Positions 35,443-47,640 are shown, counted from the first letter of the stretch. The stretch is 64,000 nucleotides of DNA from Cohaesibacter intestini (GCF_003324485.1 NZ_QODK01000002.1:868001-932000), one strand, 5' to 3'. The notes: generated by a model from the sequence alone, not told the origin. Translations and numbers: made by a program.

Positions 35443-35790
35443 AGGCTGTTGCTTCGGCAACTATGGCAATAAATGGCCTTTGTAATAAGCCTATCGGACC
35501 CGGGGGCGGTACCCGGCGCCTCCACCACAAGCACCGTTGAGTTCATTTGACAGCGGTGTTTTTGATGGGGGCGAAACAGGATCGACGAGGGTGTAAAGAT
35601 TGTGTTTTTGCTCGGCATTGTACCACCGTTATCGGGCTAATTTAGTAGTTGCAAACGACAACTATGCAGGCTCCCGTCTCGCTGCTGCCTAAGCAGTGCG
35701 ACAAGCCACTTAAAGCCCTAGCCGGTATGCTCGGTTAGGCGGGGTCCTGGGGGCACCTGGCAACAGAAGCCCTCGCCTTACAGCCTTCCC
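35443..35790 (+). ncRNA. ssrA: Permuted two-piece tmRNA
   Basis: The gene is circularly permuted, as in alphaproteobacteria. The acceptor piece comes first and ends CGCCTCCACCA at 35527. After a 39-base spacer the coding piece begins GGGGGCG at 35567, pairing with the acceptor end to form the tRNA-like stem. The tag reading frame is 35651-35692: GCA AAC GAC ... GCC TAA, encoding ANDNYAGSRLAAA. AGGCTGT (35443-35449) at the start is complementary to ACAGCCT (35780-35786) at the end, which I used for approximate boundaries. It rescues stalled ribosomes and marks proteins for ClpXP. The adaptor gene sspB follows at once. Confidence 0.92.
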
Positions 35791-35952
35791 GGCACAATAA
35801 AAATGGATCGTCGGCCAAGGCAATGACGGCTTCCCAATCCCGGCAATGGTTGATATCTCCAACGCATTCAGCTATTCACGATTTGGCTTGCTTGACTCCA
35901 AGCCCAAGCCACTGACACAGTGGCAGAATACAGGACAATTCTCGGAGGCCCT

Positions 35953-36540
35953 ATGAGCGAAGACCTGATCCGGTACGACATTCTCGCACAGGATGCACTC
36001 AGAGGTGTGGTGAAAACCGTACTCACCGAGGTAGCGCGCACTGGCTTGCCCGGCGAGCATCATTTCTACATCACCTTCAACACCCAGGCACAGGGCGTTC
36101 GCATTTCCCCACGGCTTCTGGAGAAATATCCAGATGACATGACCATTGTCCTCCAGCATCAATTCTGGGACCTGCAGGCCAACGAGCAGGCAATCGAAAT
36201 CGGCCTGTCTTTTGATGGCATCCCGGAAAAGCTTTACATTCCCTACACCGCGATCATCACCTTCATCGACCCGTCGGTGCATTTCTCGCTGCAGTTCGAA
36301 GTAACCGGCGAGATGGATGAGGATGATGAGGACTTTGACGGCGAGATGCTGATACCGATCGATGAGAATGACGATGGCGTCATTGCGGTCATTGCACCCA
36401 GCGAGGAAACCGGTGATCTTGAAACGTCAGATGGAACAGACATCGACGAGAAAGCTGCCAACGAGAGCGAAGACGACAGCAAGCCGGCCAAACCCGAAGG
36501 AGCAGAAGTCGTCTCCCTTGATTCCTTCCGCAAGAAATAG
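35953..36540 (+). CDS. sspB: ClpXP adaptor SspB, alphaproteobacterial type
   Basis: A protein of 195 residues. The folded substrate-binding domain is residues 1-120, with IRYDILAQDALRGVVKTVLTEV, GLPGEHHFYITFNTQAQGV and MTIVLQHQFWDL. An acidic linker follows (EDDEDFDGE, then EESEDD-like stretch). The C-terminus VVSLDSFRKK is the short peptide that docks to ClpX. It recognises the ssrA tag and hands proteins to ClpXP. ATG 35953 has GGAGG just upstream. It sits 160 bases after the tmRNA gene that makes its substrate tag. Confidence 0.94.
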   Translation: MSEDLIRYDILAQDALRGVVKTVLTEVARTGLPGEHHFYITFNTQAQGVRISPRLLEKYPDDMTIVLQHQFWDLQANEQAIEIGLSFDGIPEKLYIPYTAIITFIDPSVHFSLQFEVTGEMDEDDEDFDGEMLIPIDENDDGVIAVIAPSEETGDLETSDGTDIDEKAANESEDDSKPAKPEGAEVVSLDSFRKK

Positions 36541-36588
36541 TCGGGGAGCAGTCAGCCTGCGGCAGACACAGCCAGCAATGGGGCGTAC

Positions 36589-36813
36589 ATGACCGAAATC
36601 ATCAATCTGCGTCAGGCGAGAAAAGCCCGCAATCGGCAGGAAAAGGAAAAGCAGGCCGAAGCCAACCGCGCCCTGTTTGGCCGCACCAAGGGTCAGAAAG
36701 CCAAAGACAAGGCAGAAGCGGACAAGCTCAATCGTCATTTGGATGGTCACAAGCTGACCACGCTGACCAGACCCGATAAGGACCCCGAAGATGGGTCTGA
36801 AGCGGCGACATGA
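36589..36813 (+). CDS. DUF4169 small basic protein
   Basis: A protein of 74 residues, strongly basic and helical (INLRQARKARNRQEKEKQAEANRALFGRTK), matching DUF4169, a family confined to alphaproteobacteria. Function unknown. It overlaps the next gene by four bases (ATGA), so the two are translationally coupled, downstream of sspB. Confidence 0.85.
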   Translation: MTEIINLRQARKARNRQEKEKQAEANRALFGRTKGQKAKDKAEADKLNRHLDGHKLTTLTRPDKDPEDGSEAAT

Positions 36814-37070
36814 AGAAACACTCTGTCACCATTTCCGGCCACCGCACCTCCATTTCGCTGGAAGATGAGTTCTGGACTGGCCTGAAAGAGATTGCTGACC
36901 ACCGCAGCAAGGCACTGGCCGATATCATCCGCCAGATCGACAAAGACCGCGGCAATCACAATCTCTCCTCGGCCATTCGGATCGCTGTGCTCGATCACTA
37001 CAAATCCCGGATCCCCACGACAGACCAAGGCAAGGACATCGACTTGCACCGCTCTATTCGAGCTGAATGA
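36810..37070 (+). CDS. Ribbon-helix-helix domain protein
   Basis: An 86-residue protein. The ribbon is KKHSVTISGHRTSISLEDEFW and the two helices are TGLKEIADHRSKALADIIRQI and LSSAIRIAVLDHYKS, as in the RHH_4 family of small DNA-binding proteins. Its target is unknown. It is coupled to the DUF4169 gene, and its 3' end overlaps the end of the convergent AsmA gene by 17 bases. Confidence 0.86.
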   Translation: MKKHSVTISGHRTSISLEDEFWTGLKEIADHRSKALADIIRQIDKDRGNHNLSSAIRIAVLDHYKSRIPTTDQGKDIDLHRSIRAE

Positions 37071-40000
37071 TCCGATCCGGAGAATTGCGGAACTCTTCCA
37101 TCAATTCATTGAAGGTTGGCCGATTGTCATTGGCTGGCTCAGACGCTGGCGCCTGTTTCTCGCCAATGGCAGGCGCGACCCGAATGCGTGGCAACACCGA
37201 CAGATTGTCCGGCAAGGGTTGCGATGCGAGGCTTTCGGGACCTGCTGCTGCACCACTGAGCAAACCGGATTCGGTTGCCAGATCCTCGCTGCCATTGCCC
37301 GTGGCATTCGTCTCATTGGGCACAAGATCGCCAAGCGGACGCACTTCGATCTGTCCATTGCTCTGGTTTGGCAACGGCGCAATAACGCTGGCAGGCTGCT
37401 GGCTTTGTTCCAGCTGCCGAGCGGCTTCTTCGGCTGCACGGGCCTCTGCTGCCAGACGCTCGGCTTCCTTGCGGGCGGCTTCCACCTTGCGGGCTTCTTC
37501 ATCGGCACGGGCTTGGGCTTCGGCTGCCAGACGGGCCTTTTCGGCGGCGGCTTTGCGGGCTTCCTCGGCCAAACGCTTTTGCTCAGCCAGTCTCTTTTCT
37601 TCTGCCTTGCGGGCCGCCTCGGCCTCCGGCCTTGCCTTCTCAGCAGCCTTACGGGCCTTTTCCGCCTTGCGCTTGGCTTCGGCCTCTGCCGCTTTGCGCG
37701 CCGCTTCAGCTTCCAGACGAGCCTTTTCTTCCTCGGCCTTGCGCTTCGCTGCCTTTTTGGCATCTTCAACGGCCTGCAGCTTTAACCGCTCTGCTTCCTG
37801 TTCAGCGGCCAGCGCCTCCGCCTCACGATGCCGCGCCTGCTCACGATAGAGCCGCAACAGTCGGCGCATCCGTTCCTTTTCCAGAATATCGGCCTGCAAG
37901 CGTTCGACCCGATCCACCTCGCGTTCAAAGGCGCGAATACTCAGATAACCGGTGAAAGGCGCCACATCAACAACACGTTTTGGTGCCTCCAGATCACCGG
38001 AAAAGACCAGCCCGACCTCAGGCTGCGCACCCGTCACCGCATCTTCCTCATTCGGCTCGACCTTGATCGACCAGTCCCCTTTCAGGGTCTGGGCGGACAG
38101 ATCCAGCATCAAAGAGCCGCGCGACTGCAAAATGTCGGCTTCCGCATTGATATTGTTGGCCCTGAGCGCTCCACCTGCAATCTGGAAGGCCCCCGACAGG
38201 CTTTTGACACGCGTTGAGCCAGCGTCCATATGGGCAATGAAGGTTCTTTTGATATCCGCTTCCTTCAGGTCCAACCCCGCATCAACCGCGCGCACGACCT
38301 GCTCGAAAGCCAATGGATTGACATATTTCAACTCCGCATCCCTGAGCGCGAATGTGCCATCACCAGTCAGCCCGGACACCAGCCCCGCATAGGAGCGCCC
38401 CTGGCTCTCAAGCGTTACATTGAGATCCATCAGCCCCGTGGCAACCGAGCGGCCATCCCGCTCCCAAATGAATGGTTCAAGCGCCATGCCATCGGCCCGC
38501 AAGTGAGATTTCACAACCCCTTCGCCAGCCACATTCTCGAACTGCAGACCACCCGTAACCTTACCCCCTTGCAACAAGGCCTTAAAGTTACTGATCACCA
38601 GACTGTCGTCGCGCCAGATCATCGAAAAACGCGGTTGCTGGAAAATGGTAGGGGCTATCAGCTCAAGGCTGCGCGCCTTGACATCAAGCGCCAGTTTGAC
38701 CGGCAGGGTTTCGCCTTTCTCGAGCGGTTGCTGGAACGGCAGATCCGGCCAGGCGCGACTGGTGGCCGTCAGGCGTCCCGGCCCGACAATGCTCTCCCCC
38801 AACCATAGACCATCGAGATCGCCAAGTTCCAGAGAACCAGACACCACACGGTCCGTCACCGTCCGCTCAAGACGCAAGGTCCCAACCACCGGCTGGTCAT
38901 CCCATGTGCCTTTGAGGTCGGACAGATTGCTCGCCTCATCCATATGGGCCAAATGCGCTGTCAGAGCGACCGGAAGAGCAAGGCCGGGATTGGATAAAGA
39001 TATGCCAGATGCCATCAGATAAGGCGCCAGATCCTGCGAGCGGAGCGCCAACGCGCCATCAGCAACCAGACGATCCCGGTTATCGAGCGCCAGTGTGCCT
39101 TGATAGCTCAACGCCCCATCGTCGGCATCAAGCGAGACGGACAATTGCGCTGTCTCACGCGGCGTTCCCTGCAAATTCACTTTGGCCGCCAATGGTGGCA
39201 GGCCGATCATGTCGCCCCCTAGCCCCACAAGACCAAGCAGTTTTGCGCCATCGGGATTGTCAATCGCCAGATCAAGCGCCAGAGGCTTCTCGCGCCATGT
39301 GACCAGTGAGCCTTCCATCGCCGCGTCAAGGGCAACAGCACCACCACTCATCTGCCCCTTCAGCTTGGCCGACAGACCATTGCCATCGGGATTGCCCTCC
39401 AGCGAAAAGGCAACATCTGCCGGAGCCAACGCCCCTTTGGCGCTCTGGAACCAGTCAGCAACCGGCTGATCGGGCAACAACCATTGCGCCGCCGACGCCA
39501 AACCATCCAGATGCTTCGCCTTGATCCGCCCGGACAGGGTTCCGCTCGGTCGCCCGGCCAAATCACGCAAGGACCCGGTCGCCTCAATCGACGCTCCGGC
39601 AAAATCATCCACCTTGAAGCTGTCAATCGCCAGATCCCCATCCATCAGACGGATCTTGGCAGCAAGGCTCTGGCCCTCGAACTCGCCAAGCGACAGCCGG
39701 TCGGTTTTAACATCCACATCAATGCTACCCAGCGGCGACGCCGCCCCATTGGTGTTGGCAAGCAGCAGCGAGCCAATGCCACGCACCGCGTCGAGATCGA
39801 TCCGGTCAGCATCCAGTTTGATGGTCAAAGATCCATCCGTCTTTTTGGCGTCATCACCGATATACCAGTCGATCCGTCCCGTTGCCCGATCTCCATTCAT
39901 GTCGAGATCAAGGGAGGAGACCTGCAACCGGTCTGCCTTGGCCAGCACCTGACCACTCAAGTCAAACGGCTGCAATTGCCCATTGGCAGGCGCATCCTTC

Positions 40001-41253
40001 AGCCACCATTTGGCAAAGACTGAAGGTTGCTCGGACCGCATCCGCGCTTCACCCTCAAAGGCATGTTCCAAACTGCCGGCGTCGAAACGACGGGCAAACA
40101 TCCCGGCCATGGCAAAGCGGGTCTGCCCCGGCAGATCTGCTTCCAGCGTCTCGATCTGCCAGCCCTGATCCACCAGCATGGCATCCAGCTGGACATTGCG
40201 CACAATGCCGCCGCCCAGAATGATCCCCGGCACATCAAAGCCCACATGCCCGGGCATTGGCGGCAATGGCATTTTGGTCAGGGCCGAGGCCAGCTTGCTA
40301 ACCCCAACTTTGAGGTCAATCGGCGCATTTGGCCCTTCGCCTAGCGCGCGATCGAGATCCAGCTGGCGCGACGAGACCACGATGTCAAACTGCGGCTTGG
40401 CTCCGAAATTCACCGTCCCGGCGCCGCTCAAGCGATAGGCCTGTTCAACATCGCCATGGGAGAAGTCAAATTTCGGCATGACCAGAGAAGTCGCTGTCAG
40501 GTTGCTCTCACCGGTCAATTCCCAAGGTGTCACCTGCTGCTCCAACCCCTCGATGGCATTGGTCAGCTTCAGCACACCCATATAATGGAAGCGCTCATCG
40601 GATCCTTCCTTGACTTCACCGTCAATCGACAGGGTCACCGGATGGTTGGCTGGCGTCAAAAGGCTTTTCAGCCGCATGCCCGCTTCACTCGCCGAACCAG
40701 TTGACAGCATCAGCGAATAGGGCTCCCCTTCCATCAGAAAGGAGGTTTCGATCTTGTAGGGACCAATCAGACTGCGGGCTTCAAGGGTGCCATTGAGATT
40801 GGAAACCTCTTTGTGTCGGCCAGTGCTTTCATCGTCAAATTCGATCCGACCATCGGCAATTCGCACGTCATTGAGGCGGATTTTCTCCAGATCCAGATCC
40901 CAAAGCTTGCCCGTGTCCCGACGCCAGGCAAATTTCCCCTCCTGATCAAGCCGAATCTTGAGAACCGGTGACCTGAGGGTCATGTCGACCACTTCAATCT
41001 TCTTTTGCAACAGTGGCATCAGCTCGATGCGCATGTCGAACTCATCAACGACGAGGATAGGCGCCTGATCGTCCGGCCCGACATGGATGCTTTCAAAATG
41101 CAAATGCGGCAAAGGCAGGATTTGCATGTCCGCATCGCCGAGCACCCGCACCGGTTGCCCCAACGCCAACGTGGCTTCGCGCTCGAAGGCGGCGCGATAG
41201 GAAGTCCAGTCAACAAAGAGAGGTCCGACCAGCGCCACGATCAGCGCCAGCAA
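37054..41253 (-). CDS. Giant AsmA-family protein with TolA-like C-terminal tail
   Basis: About 1399 residues from a TTG at 41253, or 1411 from a CTG at 41289. One N-terminal span (LALIVALVGPLFV) is followed by DWTSYRAAFEREATLALGQPVRVLGDADMQILPLPHL, the AsmA signature. A very long beta-rich region follows to about residue 1110, with a second AsmA part (GTFALRDAELKYVNPLAFEQVVRAVDAG). AsmA-like proteins are thought to bridge the periplasm and carry phospholipids. Residues 1120-1285 are an Ala/Lys/Glu/Arg helix (KRKAEEEKARLEAEAARKAA) like the TolA stalk, and the C-terminus is Pro/Asn-rich. The CTG has AGGGGG eight bases upstream, better placed than any site for the TTG. Confidence 0.85.
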   Translation of the reverse strand: MLALIVALVGPLFVDWTSYRAAFEREATLALGQPVRVLGDADMQILPLPHLHFESIHVGPDDQAPILVVDEFDMRIELMPLLQKKIEVVDMTLRSPVLKIRLDQEGKFAWRRDTGKLWDLDLEKIRLNDVRIADGRIEFDDESTGRHKEVSNLNGTLEARSLIGPYKIETSFLMEGEPYSLMLSTGSASEAGMRLKSLLTPANHPVTLSIDGEVKEGSDERFHYMGVLKLTNAIEGLEQQVTPWELTGESNLTATSLVMPKFDFSHGDVEQAYRLSGAGTVNFGAKPQFDIVVSSRQLDLDRALGEGPNAPIDLKVGVSKLASALTKMPLPPMPGHVGFDVPGIILGGGIVRNVQLDAMLVDQGWQIETLEADLPGQTRFAMAGMFARRFDAGSLEHAFEGEARMRSEQPSVFAKWWLKDAPANGQLQPFDLSGQVLAKADRLQVSSLDLDMNGDRATGRIDWYIGDDAKKTDGSLTIKLDADRIDLDAVRGIGSLLLANTNGAASPLGSIDVDVKTDRLSLGEFEGQSLAAKIRLMDGDLAIDSFKVDDFAGASIEATGSLRDLAGRPSGTLSGRIKAKHLDGLASAAQWLLPDQPVADWFQSAKGALAPADVAFSLEGNPDGNGLSAKLKGQMSGGAVALDAAMEGSLVTWREKPLALDLAIDNPDGAKLLGLVGLGGDMIGLPPLAAKVNLQGTPRETAQLSVSLDADDGALSYQGTLALDNRDRLVADGALALRSQDLAPYLMASGISLSNPGLALPVALTAHLAHMDEASNLSDLKGTWDDQPVVGTLRLERTVTDRVVSGSLELGDLDGLWLGESIVGPGRLTATSRAWPDLPFQQPLEKGETLPVKLALDVKARSLELIAPTIFQQPRFSMIWRDDSLVISNFKALLQGGKVTGGLQFENVAGEGVVKSHLRADGMALEPFIWERDGRSVATGLMDLNVTLESQGRSYAGLVSGLTGDGTFALRDAELKYVNPLAFEQVVRAVDAGLDLKEADIKRTFIAHMDAGSTRVKSLSGAFQIAGGALRANNINAEADILQSRGSLMLDLSAQTLKGDWSIKVEPNEEDAVTGAQPEVGLVFSGDLEAPKRVVDVAPFTGYLSIRAFEREVDRVERLQADILEKERMRRLLRLYREQARHREAEALAAEQEAERLKLQAVEDAKKAAKRKAEEEKARLEAEAARKAAEAEAKRKAEKARKAAEKARPEAEAARKAEEKRLAEQKRLAEEARKAAAEKARLAAEAQARADEEARKVEAARKEAERLAAEARAAEEAARQLEQSQQPASVIAPLPNQSNGQIEVRPLGDLVPNETNATGNGSEDLATESGLLSGAAAGPESLASQPLPDNLSVLPRIRVAPAIGEKQAPASEPANDNRPTFNELMEEFRNSPDRIIQLE

Positions 41254-41500
41254 GATTGCGCCACCGACGGTGAAATACAGACTATTCAGAACCCAGTCCC
41301 CCTATGGCCTTGACGCACTACCAACCAAGCCAGCAGACATCGACGGGTTGCCACGCTCACCCCAATGGCAAACAGACACCCACGCCCCAAACCGGCTCTT
41401 GTCTGACGCAGGTTATTGAAACCATTCCAGAAAGAACCGGCTATTTTATGACCAAGAAGCTAGCAAATTTCAGCCCTAAGCGGCAAATGCCCGTTAAGGA

Positions 41501-42916
41501 TTAGTCAACACTTGGAAGGATTTTCCCCGGATTCATGATGTTTTTCGGGTCGATAGCCTGTTTGATCGCGGCCATGTAGGTCAGGGCTGGACCATATTCT
41601 TCAACCATATACTTCATTTTGCCCTGCCCGATGCCATGTTCACCGGTACAGGTGCCGCCCATTGCGATGGCGCGATGGGCGAGTCGCCCAAGGAAGGTTT
41701 CGGCTTTTGCCTGTTCTTCCGCGCTGTCCGGGTCAAGCAGCAACAGGACATGAAAATTGCCGTCGCCCACATGGCCAACCACCGGGGCGATAAAGCCGGT
41801 TTCCTCAATATCCTTCTGGGTTTCAGCCACACATTCCGCCAGCCGAGAAATCGGCACGCAAGCATCCGTCGACAGCCCCTTGGCACCCGGCCGCAATTCA
41901 TGCGCAGCCCAATAGGCATTATGCCGCGCGGTCCAAAGCTTGTTGCGCTCTTCAGCCTTTGAGGCCCAACGGAAATCAGACCCACCGCAATCATTCACGA
42001 TGTCGGAAAACAGCTCCACCTGTTCGGCAACGCTGCCTTCGGTGCCGTGGAATTCAACCAGCAAAGTCGGGCGCTCGGCCAGATCGAGCTTGGAATAGCC
42101 ATTGCAAGCCTTGACCTGCAACTCATCCAGCAGCTCGATCCGGGCAACCGGAATGCCGCACTGGATGGTCAGGATCACCGCATTGCAGGCGCTTTCCAGA
42201 TCCGGAAAATTGCAAATCCCGCCCGTCACGCTCTGCGGAATACCGGACAATTTCAGCGTCACTTCGGTGATGATGCCTAGCGTGCCTTCCGAGCCAACCA
42301 GCAGGCGCGTCAGATCATAGCCGGCAGAGCTTTTCTTGGCCCGGCTGGCGGTGGTGATGATCTGCCCGTCGGGCATAACTGCCTTCAGACACACCACATT
42401 GTCCTTCATTGTGCCATAGCGCACCGCATTGGTGCCCGATGCCCGCGTTGCCGCCATGCCGCCAATCGAGGCATCCGCACCGGGGTCAATCGGAAAGAAC
42501 AGGCCGGTATCGCGCAAATAGGAATTGAGCATTTCCCTCGTCACCCCCGCTTGCACCGTACAGGTTAAATCCTCGGCCTGCACATCGACAATGGCATTCA
42601 TCCGCGCCAGATCGATCGAGATGCCACCATAGGGGGCATTCAGATGCCCTTCCAGCGACGATCCGGTGCCGAACGGGATCACCGGCACATCATGGCTGTG
42701 GCACAGTTTGACCACCTCGGACACATCTTCAGAGCTTTGAGCAAAAACCACCCCGTCAGGGATCTGGTTCTTCATCGAGGTCGTGGTATGGCCATGTTGT
42801 TCGCGCAGAGCCTGCCCTGTGGTGAACCGATCACCAAACCGGTCGGCCAGTGCATCACAAACGCGCTTCACCGCTGCGTCATCCTTGGTGCGTGCAAATT
42901 GCGGTTGAATGGCCAT
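41501..42916 (-). CDS. FAD-linked oxidase, D-lactate dehydrogenase (cytochrome)-like
   Basis: A protein of 471 residues. The N-terminal FAD-binding part has PVIPFGTGSSLEGHLNAPYGGISIDLARMNAI, DPGADASIGGMAATRASGTNAVRYGTMKDNVV and LLVGSEGTLGIITEVTLKL. The C-terminal oxidase domain ends with HVGDGNFH and TCTGEHGIGQGK, where the His residues bind metal and substrate. The family includes D-lactate, glycolate and D-2-hydroxyglutarate dehydrogenases, so the substrate remains open. ATG 42916 has GGGAGA upstream; a longer frame to 43120 is rejected. It is divergent from the ClC gene. Confidence 0.88.
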   Translation of the reverse strand: MAIQPQFARTKDDAAVKRVCDALADRFGDRFTTGQALREQHGHTTTSMKNQIPDGVVFAQSSEDVSEVVKLCHSHDVPVIPFGTGSSLEGHLNAPYGGISIDLARMNAIVDVQAEDLTCTVQAGVTREMLNSYLRDTGLFFPIDPGADASIGGMAATRASGTNAVRYGTMKDNVVCLKAVMPDGQIITTASRAKKSSAGYDLTRLLVGSEGTLGIITEVTLKLSGIPQSVTGGICNFPDLESACNAVILTIQCGIPVARIELLDELQVKACNGYSKLDLAERPTLLVEFHGTEGSVAEQVELFSDIVNDCGGSDFRWASKAEERNKLWTARHNAYWAAHELRPGAKGLSTDACVPISRLAECVAETQKDIEETGFIAPVVGHVGDGNFHVLLLLDPDSAEEQAKAETFLGRLAHRAIAMGGTCTGEHGIGQGKMKYMVEEYGPALTYMAAIKQAIDPKNIMNPGKILPSVD

Positions 42917-43291
42917 TGATCTTGTCTCCCTTGAACCTGCTGTCCTTGATCTTGCTGACAGCGTGCCAAATAAACCGAATGCGCAGACTGAAGCAAACAA
43001 AAAGTGCTTCCTTTGTATTGCCGGAGGCGGCAACAAGCGAACCGGCGCCAAGACCCCGAACGCCACATACCTAAGCCAATCCCGGTCCCTTAGCCTGTTT
43101 CCGGGCAAAAAAACCGACAAAGCCTTGTGTATCTTTGTGTATCATGGCGCTGACAAGGGAAAGGCGGGTGGGATCGCGGCGAATCTTTATTTACTGTGGG
43201 CTGAGAAAAGGGCCAAAATGTCGCGCCCCCTCAAGAGGGCTGACATCGCCACGGTCAGGAACAGCCCATTCAACGAAAGCGGTCAGAAGGC
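42917..43291. other. Intergenic region between the FAD oxidase and ClC genes
   Basis: 375 bases between divergent genes, with no supported gene. A direct repeat GTGTATCTTTGTGTATC at about 43127-43143 is the only feature that stands out. Confidence 0.4.
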
Positions 43292-44920
43292 ATGCGCTGG
43301 TTAAATCCAATACAGATCTCGAAAAGCTGGATCGAACCCAACTGGCGCACCTATCTTGGCACCCAACAGCCGAAAATCTGGTTCCTGTCAATGATTATCG
43401 GCCTGCTGGTGTCATTGGCCGCCATTCTGTTCCGGCTTGGCATCGGCGCTGTGCAATGGCTCTGGCTTGGCACATCGGGGGAAATCATCATCGACAAGGT
43501 CGCGGCGACTCCCTTCTGGATTGTTGTGTTGGCCCCGACCATTGGTGGCCTGTTTGTCGGCATCTTCCTTGACAAAATCCATCCGATCAAGCGGGCCGAA
43601 GGAGTGGCGGACGTCATCGAAGCCCGGGCCCATTCCGGCAAGGGACTGAAATTCTGGCAAGGGCTAGACAGCGCTGCGGTCACCATCGTCTCGCTCGGAT
43701 CAGGCGGCAGCGGTGGCCGCGAGGGACCAATTGTCCATCTCGGTGCCAGTCTTGCCAACATTGTTTGCGCCATCTTCTCGCTGACACCGGCCTCCAAGAA
43801 AACCCTTCTGGCCTGCGGCGTTGCCAGTGCCGTATCGGCCTCCTTTAACGCCCCCATAGCGGGTGTCCTGTTTGCCCACGAGGTCATTCTCGGCCATTAT
43901 GCGATGACCGCCTTTGTGCCCATCGTGCTCGCCTCGGCCATGGGCACGCTTTTATCGCGGCTTTATTTCGGCAACATTGCTGCTTTCGAAATTCCGGCCT
44001 ATCAGATCACCTCCTATTGGGAAATGCCAGCCTTTGCGCTGCTTGGCATCACCTGTGCCATTGTCGCGGTCTGCTTCCAGTTTTCCTTGATGAGCACTGA
44101 CTGGATTGCCCGCCATATCAAAATGCCGCTCATCGTCCGCCCGGTCATTGGCGGCTTCATCATTGGCTGCATGGCTCTGGTTTTCCCCGAAATTCTCGGC
44201 GTCGGCTATGAAGCGACCGACAAGGCCCTGCATCAGCAATTGCCAATCGCCCTGATGGCCAGCCTGATTGTCGCCAAGACAGCCGCCACCGCCATCACAT
44301 TGGCCTCACGCTTTGGCGGCGGTATCTTTTCCCCCTCACTTTATATCGGAGCGATGACCGGCGGCACCTTCGGCCTGATCGCAGCGCAAATCTTCCCCGA
44401 GCTGGCCTCCAGCCACGGCCTTTATGCCATTCTGGGCATGGGCGCCGTAGCCGCAGCCGTCCTCGGCGCGCCGGTCTCCACCACCATGATTGTCTTTGAG
44501 TTGACCGGCGGCTATGCCCTCTCCATTGCCCTGTTGCTGACCGTCTCGATTGCCACCGGCCTGACGCTGGCCCTGCATGGCCGCTCCTATTTCCACTGGC
44601 AGCTGGAAATGCGCGGCATTTTCCTGCAAAAGGGTGCCCATAAATTCCTCGTCACGACGGTCAAGGTCGGCAGCTTCTTCACGCCCTTGCGCACCGATGT
44701 GCCCGACGAAGACCGGATTCTCAAAGACAACACGCCAACCATTCAGTTGATGGACACACTGGAAAAGGCACTCAAAGCCTTCGATGCATCAGGTGGGGCG
44801 GACCTTGCCGTCATCGACCCGGCAGACCCCAAGCGCATTGTTGGCTATGCCAAACAGGTCAATGCCCTTCGCTATTTCAACAAACAGCTGATCGACACTC
44901 ACGCCGAAGAGCATCGCTAG
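43292..44920 (+). CDS. ClC-family chloride channel or antiporter
   Basis: A protein of 542 residues with the ClC membrane fold over about residues 30-430. The gating region is GSGGSGGREGPIVHLGA with the conserved Glu; FNAPIAGVLFAHEVIL and GGGIFSPSLYIGAMTGG match the other ion-path motifs. The first motif, normally GSGIP, reads AEGVADVIEAR, as in a bacterial subgroup. The last 60 residues resemble a single CBS-like module (TIQLMDTLEKALKAFDASG). Whether it is a channel or a proton antiporter cannot be told here. The ribosome site (AGAAGG) is close to the ATG. Confidence 0.9.
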   Translation: MRWLNPIQISKSWIEPNWRTYLGTQQPKIWFLSMIIGLLVSLAAILFRLGIGAVQWLWLGTSGEIIIDKVAATPFWIVVLAPTIGGLFVGIFLDKIHPIKRAEGVADVIEARAHSGKGLKFWQGLDSAAVTIVSLGSGGSGGREGPIVHLGASLANIVCAIFSLTPASKKTLLACGVASAVSASFNAPIAGVLFAHEVILGHYAMTAFVPIVLASAMGTLLSRLYFGNIAAFEIPAYQITSYWEMPAFALLGITCAIVAVCFQFSLMSTDWIARHIKMPLIVRPVIGGFIIGCMALVFPEILGVGYEATDKALHQQLPIALMASLIVAKTAATAITLASRFGGGIFSPSLYIGAMTGGTFGLIAAQIFPELASSHGLYAILGMGAVAAAVLGAPVSTTMIVFELTGGYALSIALLLTVSIATGLTLALHGRSYFHWQLEMRGIFLQKGAHKFLVTTVKVGSFFTPLRTDVPDEDRILKDNTPTIQLMDTLEKALKAFDASGGADLAVIDPADPKRIVGYAKQVNALRYFNKQLIDTHAEEHR

Positions 44921-45066
44921 GGTACTTTCGACATCCATGTGGCATTTTTGCTCCAGATATTCACATGACAAGCCACATTTGTTGCTATAATGTTCTTCAA
45001 TTGGATTCGACCACCCCGTGAGCTTGTCGATCTACCCCACACGAACAACCGGACCCGTTTGCCTCC

Positions 45067-47472
<2,406 letters not shown>

Positions 47473-47640
47473 CCTGCAGCTTGGCAAGACGGGCAACCAA
47501 TCAAAGACCGGGGCGCATGCGCCCTGCTCTTGCCTTCTGACACCAGCCGCGCTATCGAACAGTTCACACTATCATTGGCCGTGCAGATACAATCCAGACC
47601 GAAGCAGTCTGCCTGCAGACAGGCACAAAAGAGACCGACC

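Noticed and set aside
37067-37849. Ser/Ala-rich + strand frame of 260 residues
   Set aside because: A mirror of the low-complexity TolA-like tail of the AsmA gene on the other strand.
43127-43143. Direct repeat GTGTATCTTTGTGTATC
   Set aside because: Too short and single in occurrence to support a regulatory call.
42909-43304. 131-residue + strand frame between the oxidase and ClC genes
   Set aside because: It begins inside the oxidase gene on the other strand and ends across the ClC start; no ribosome site or domain.
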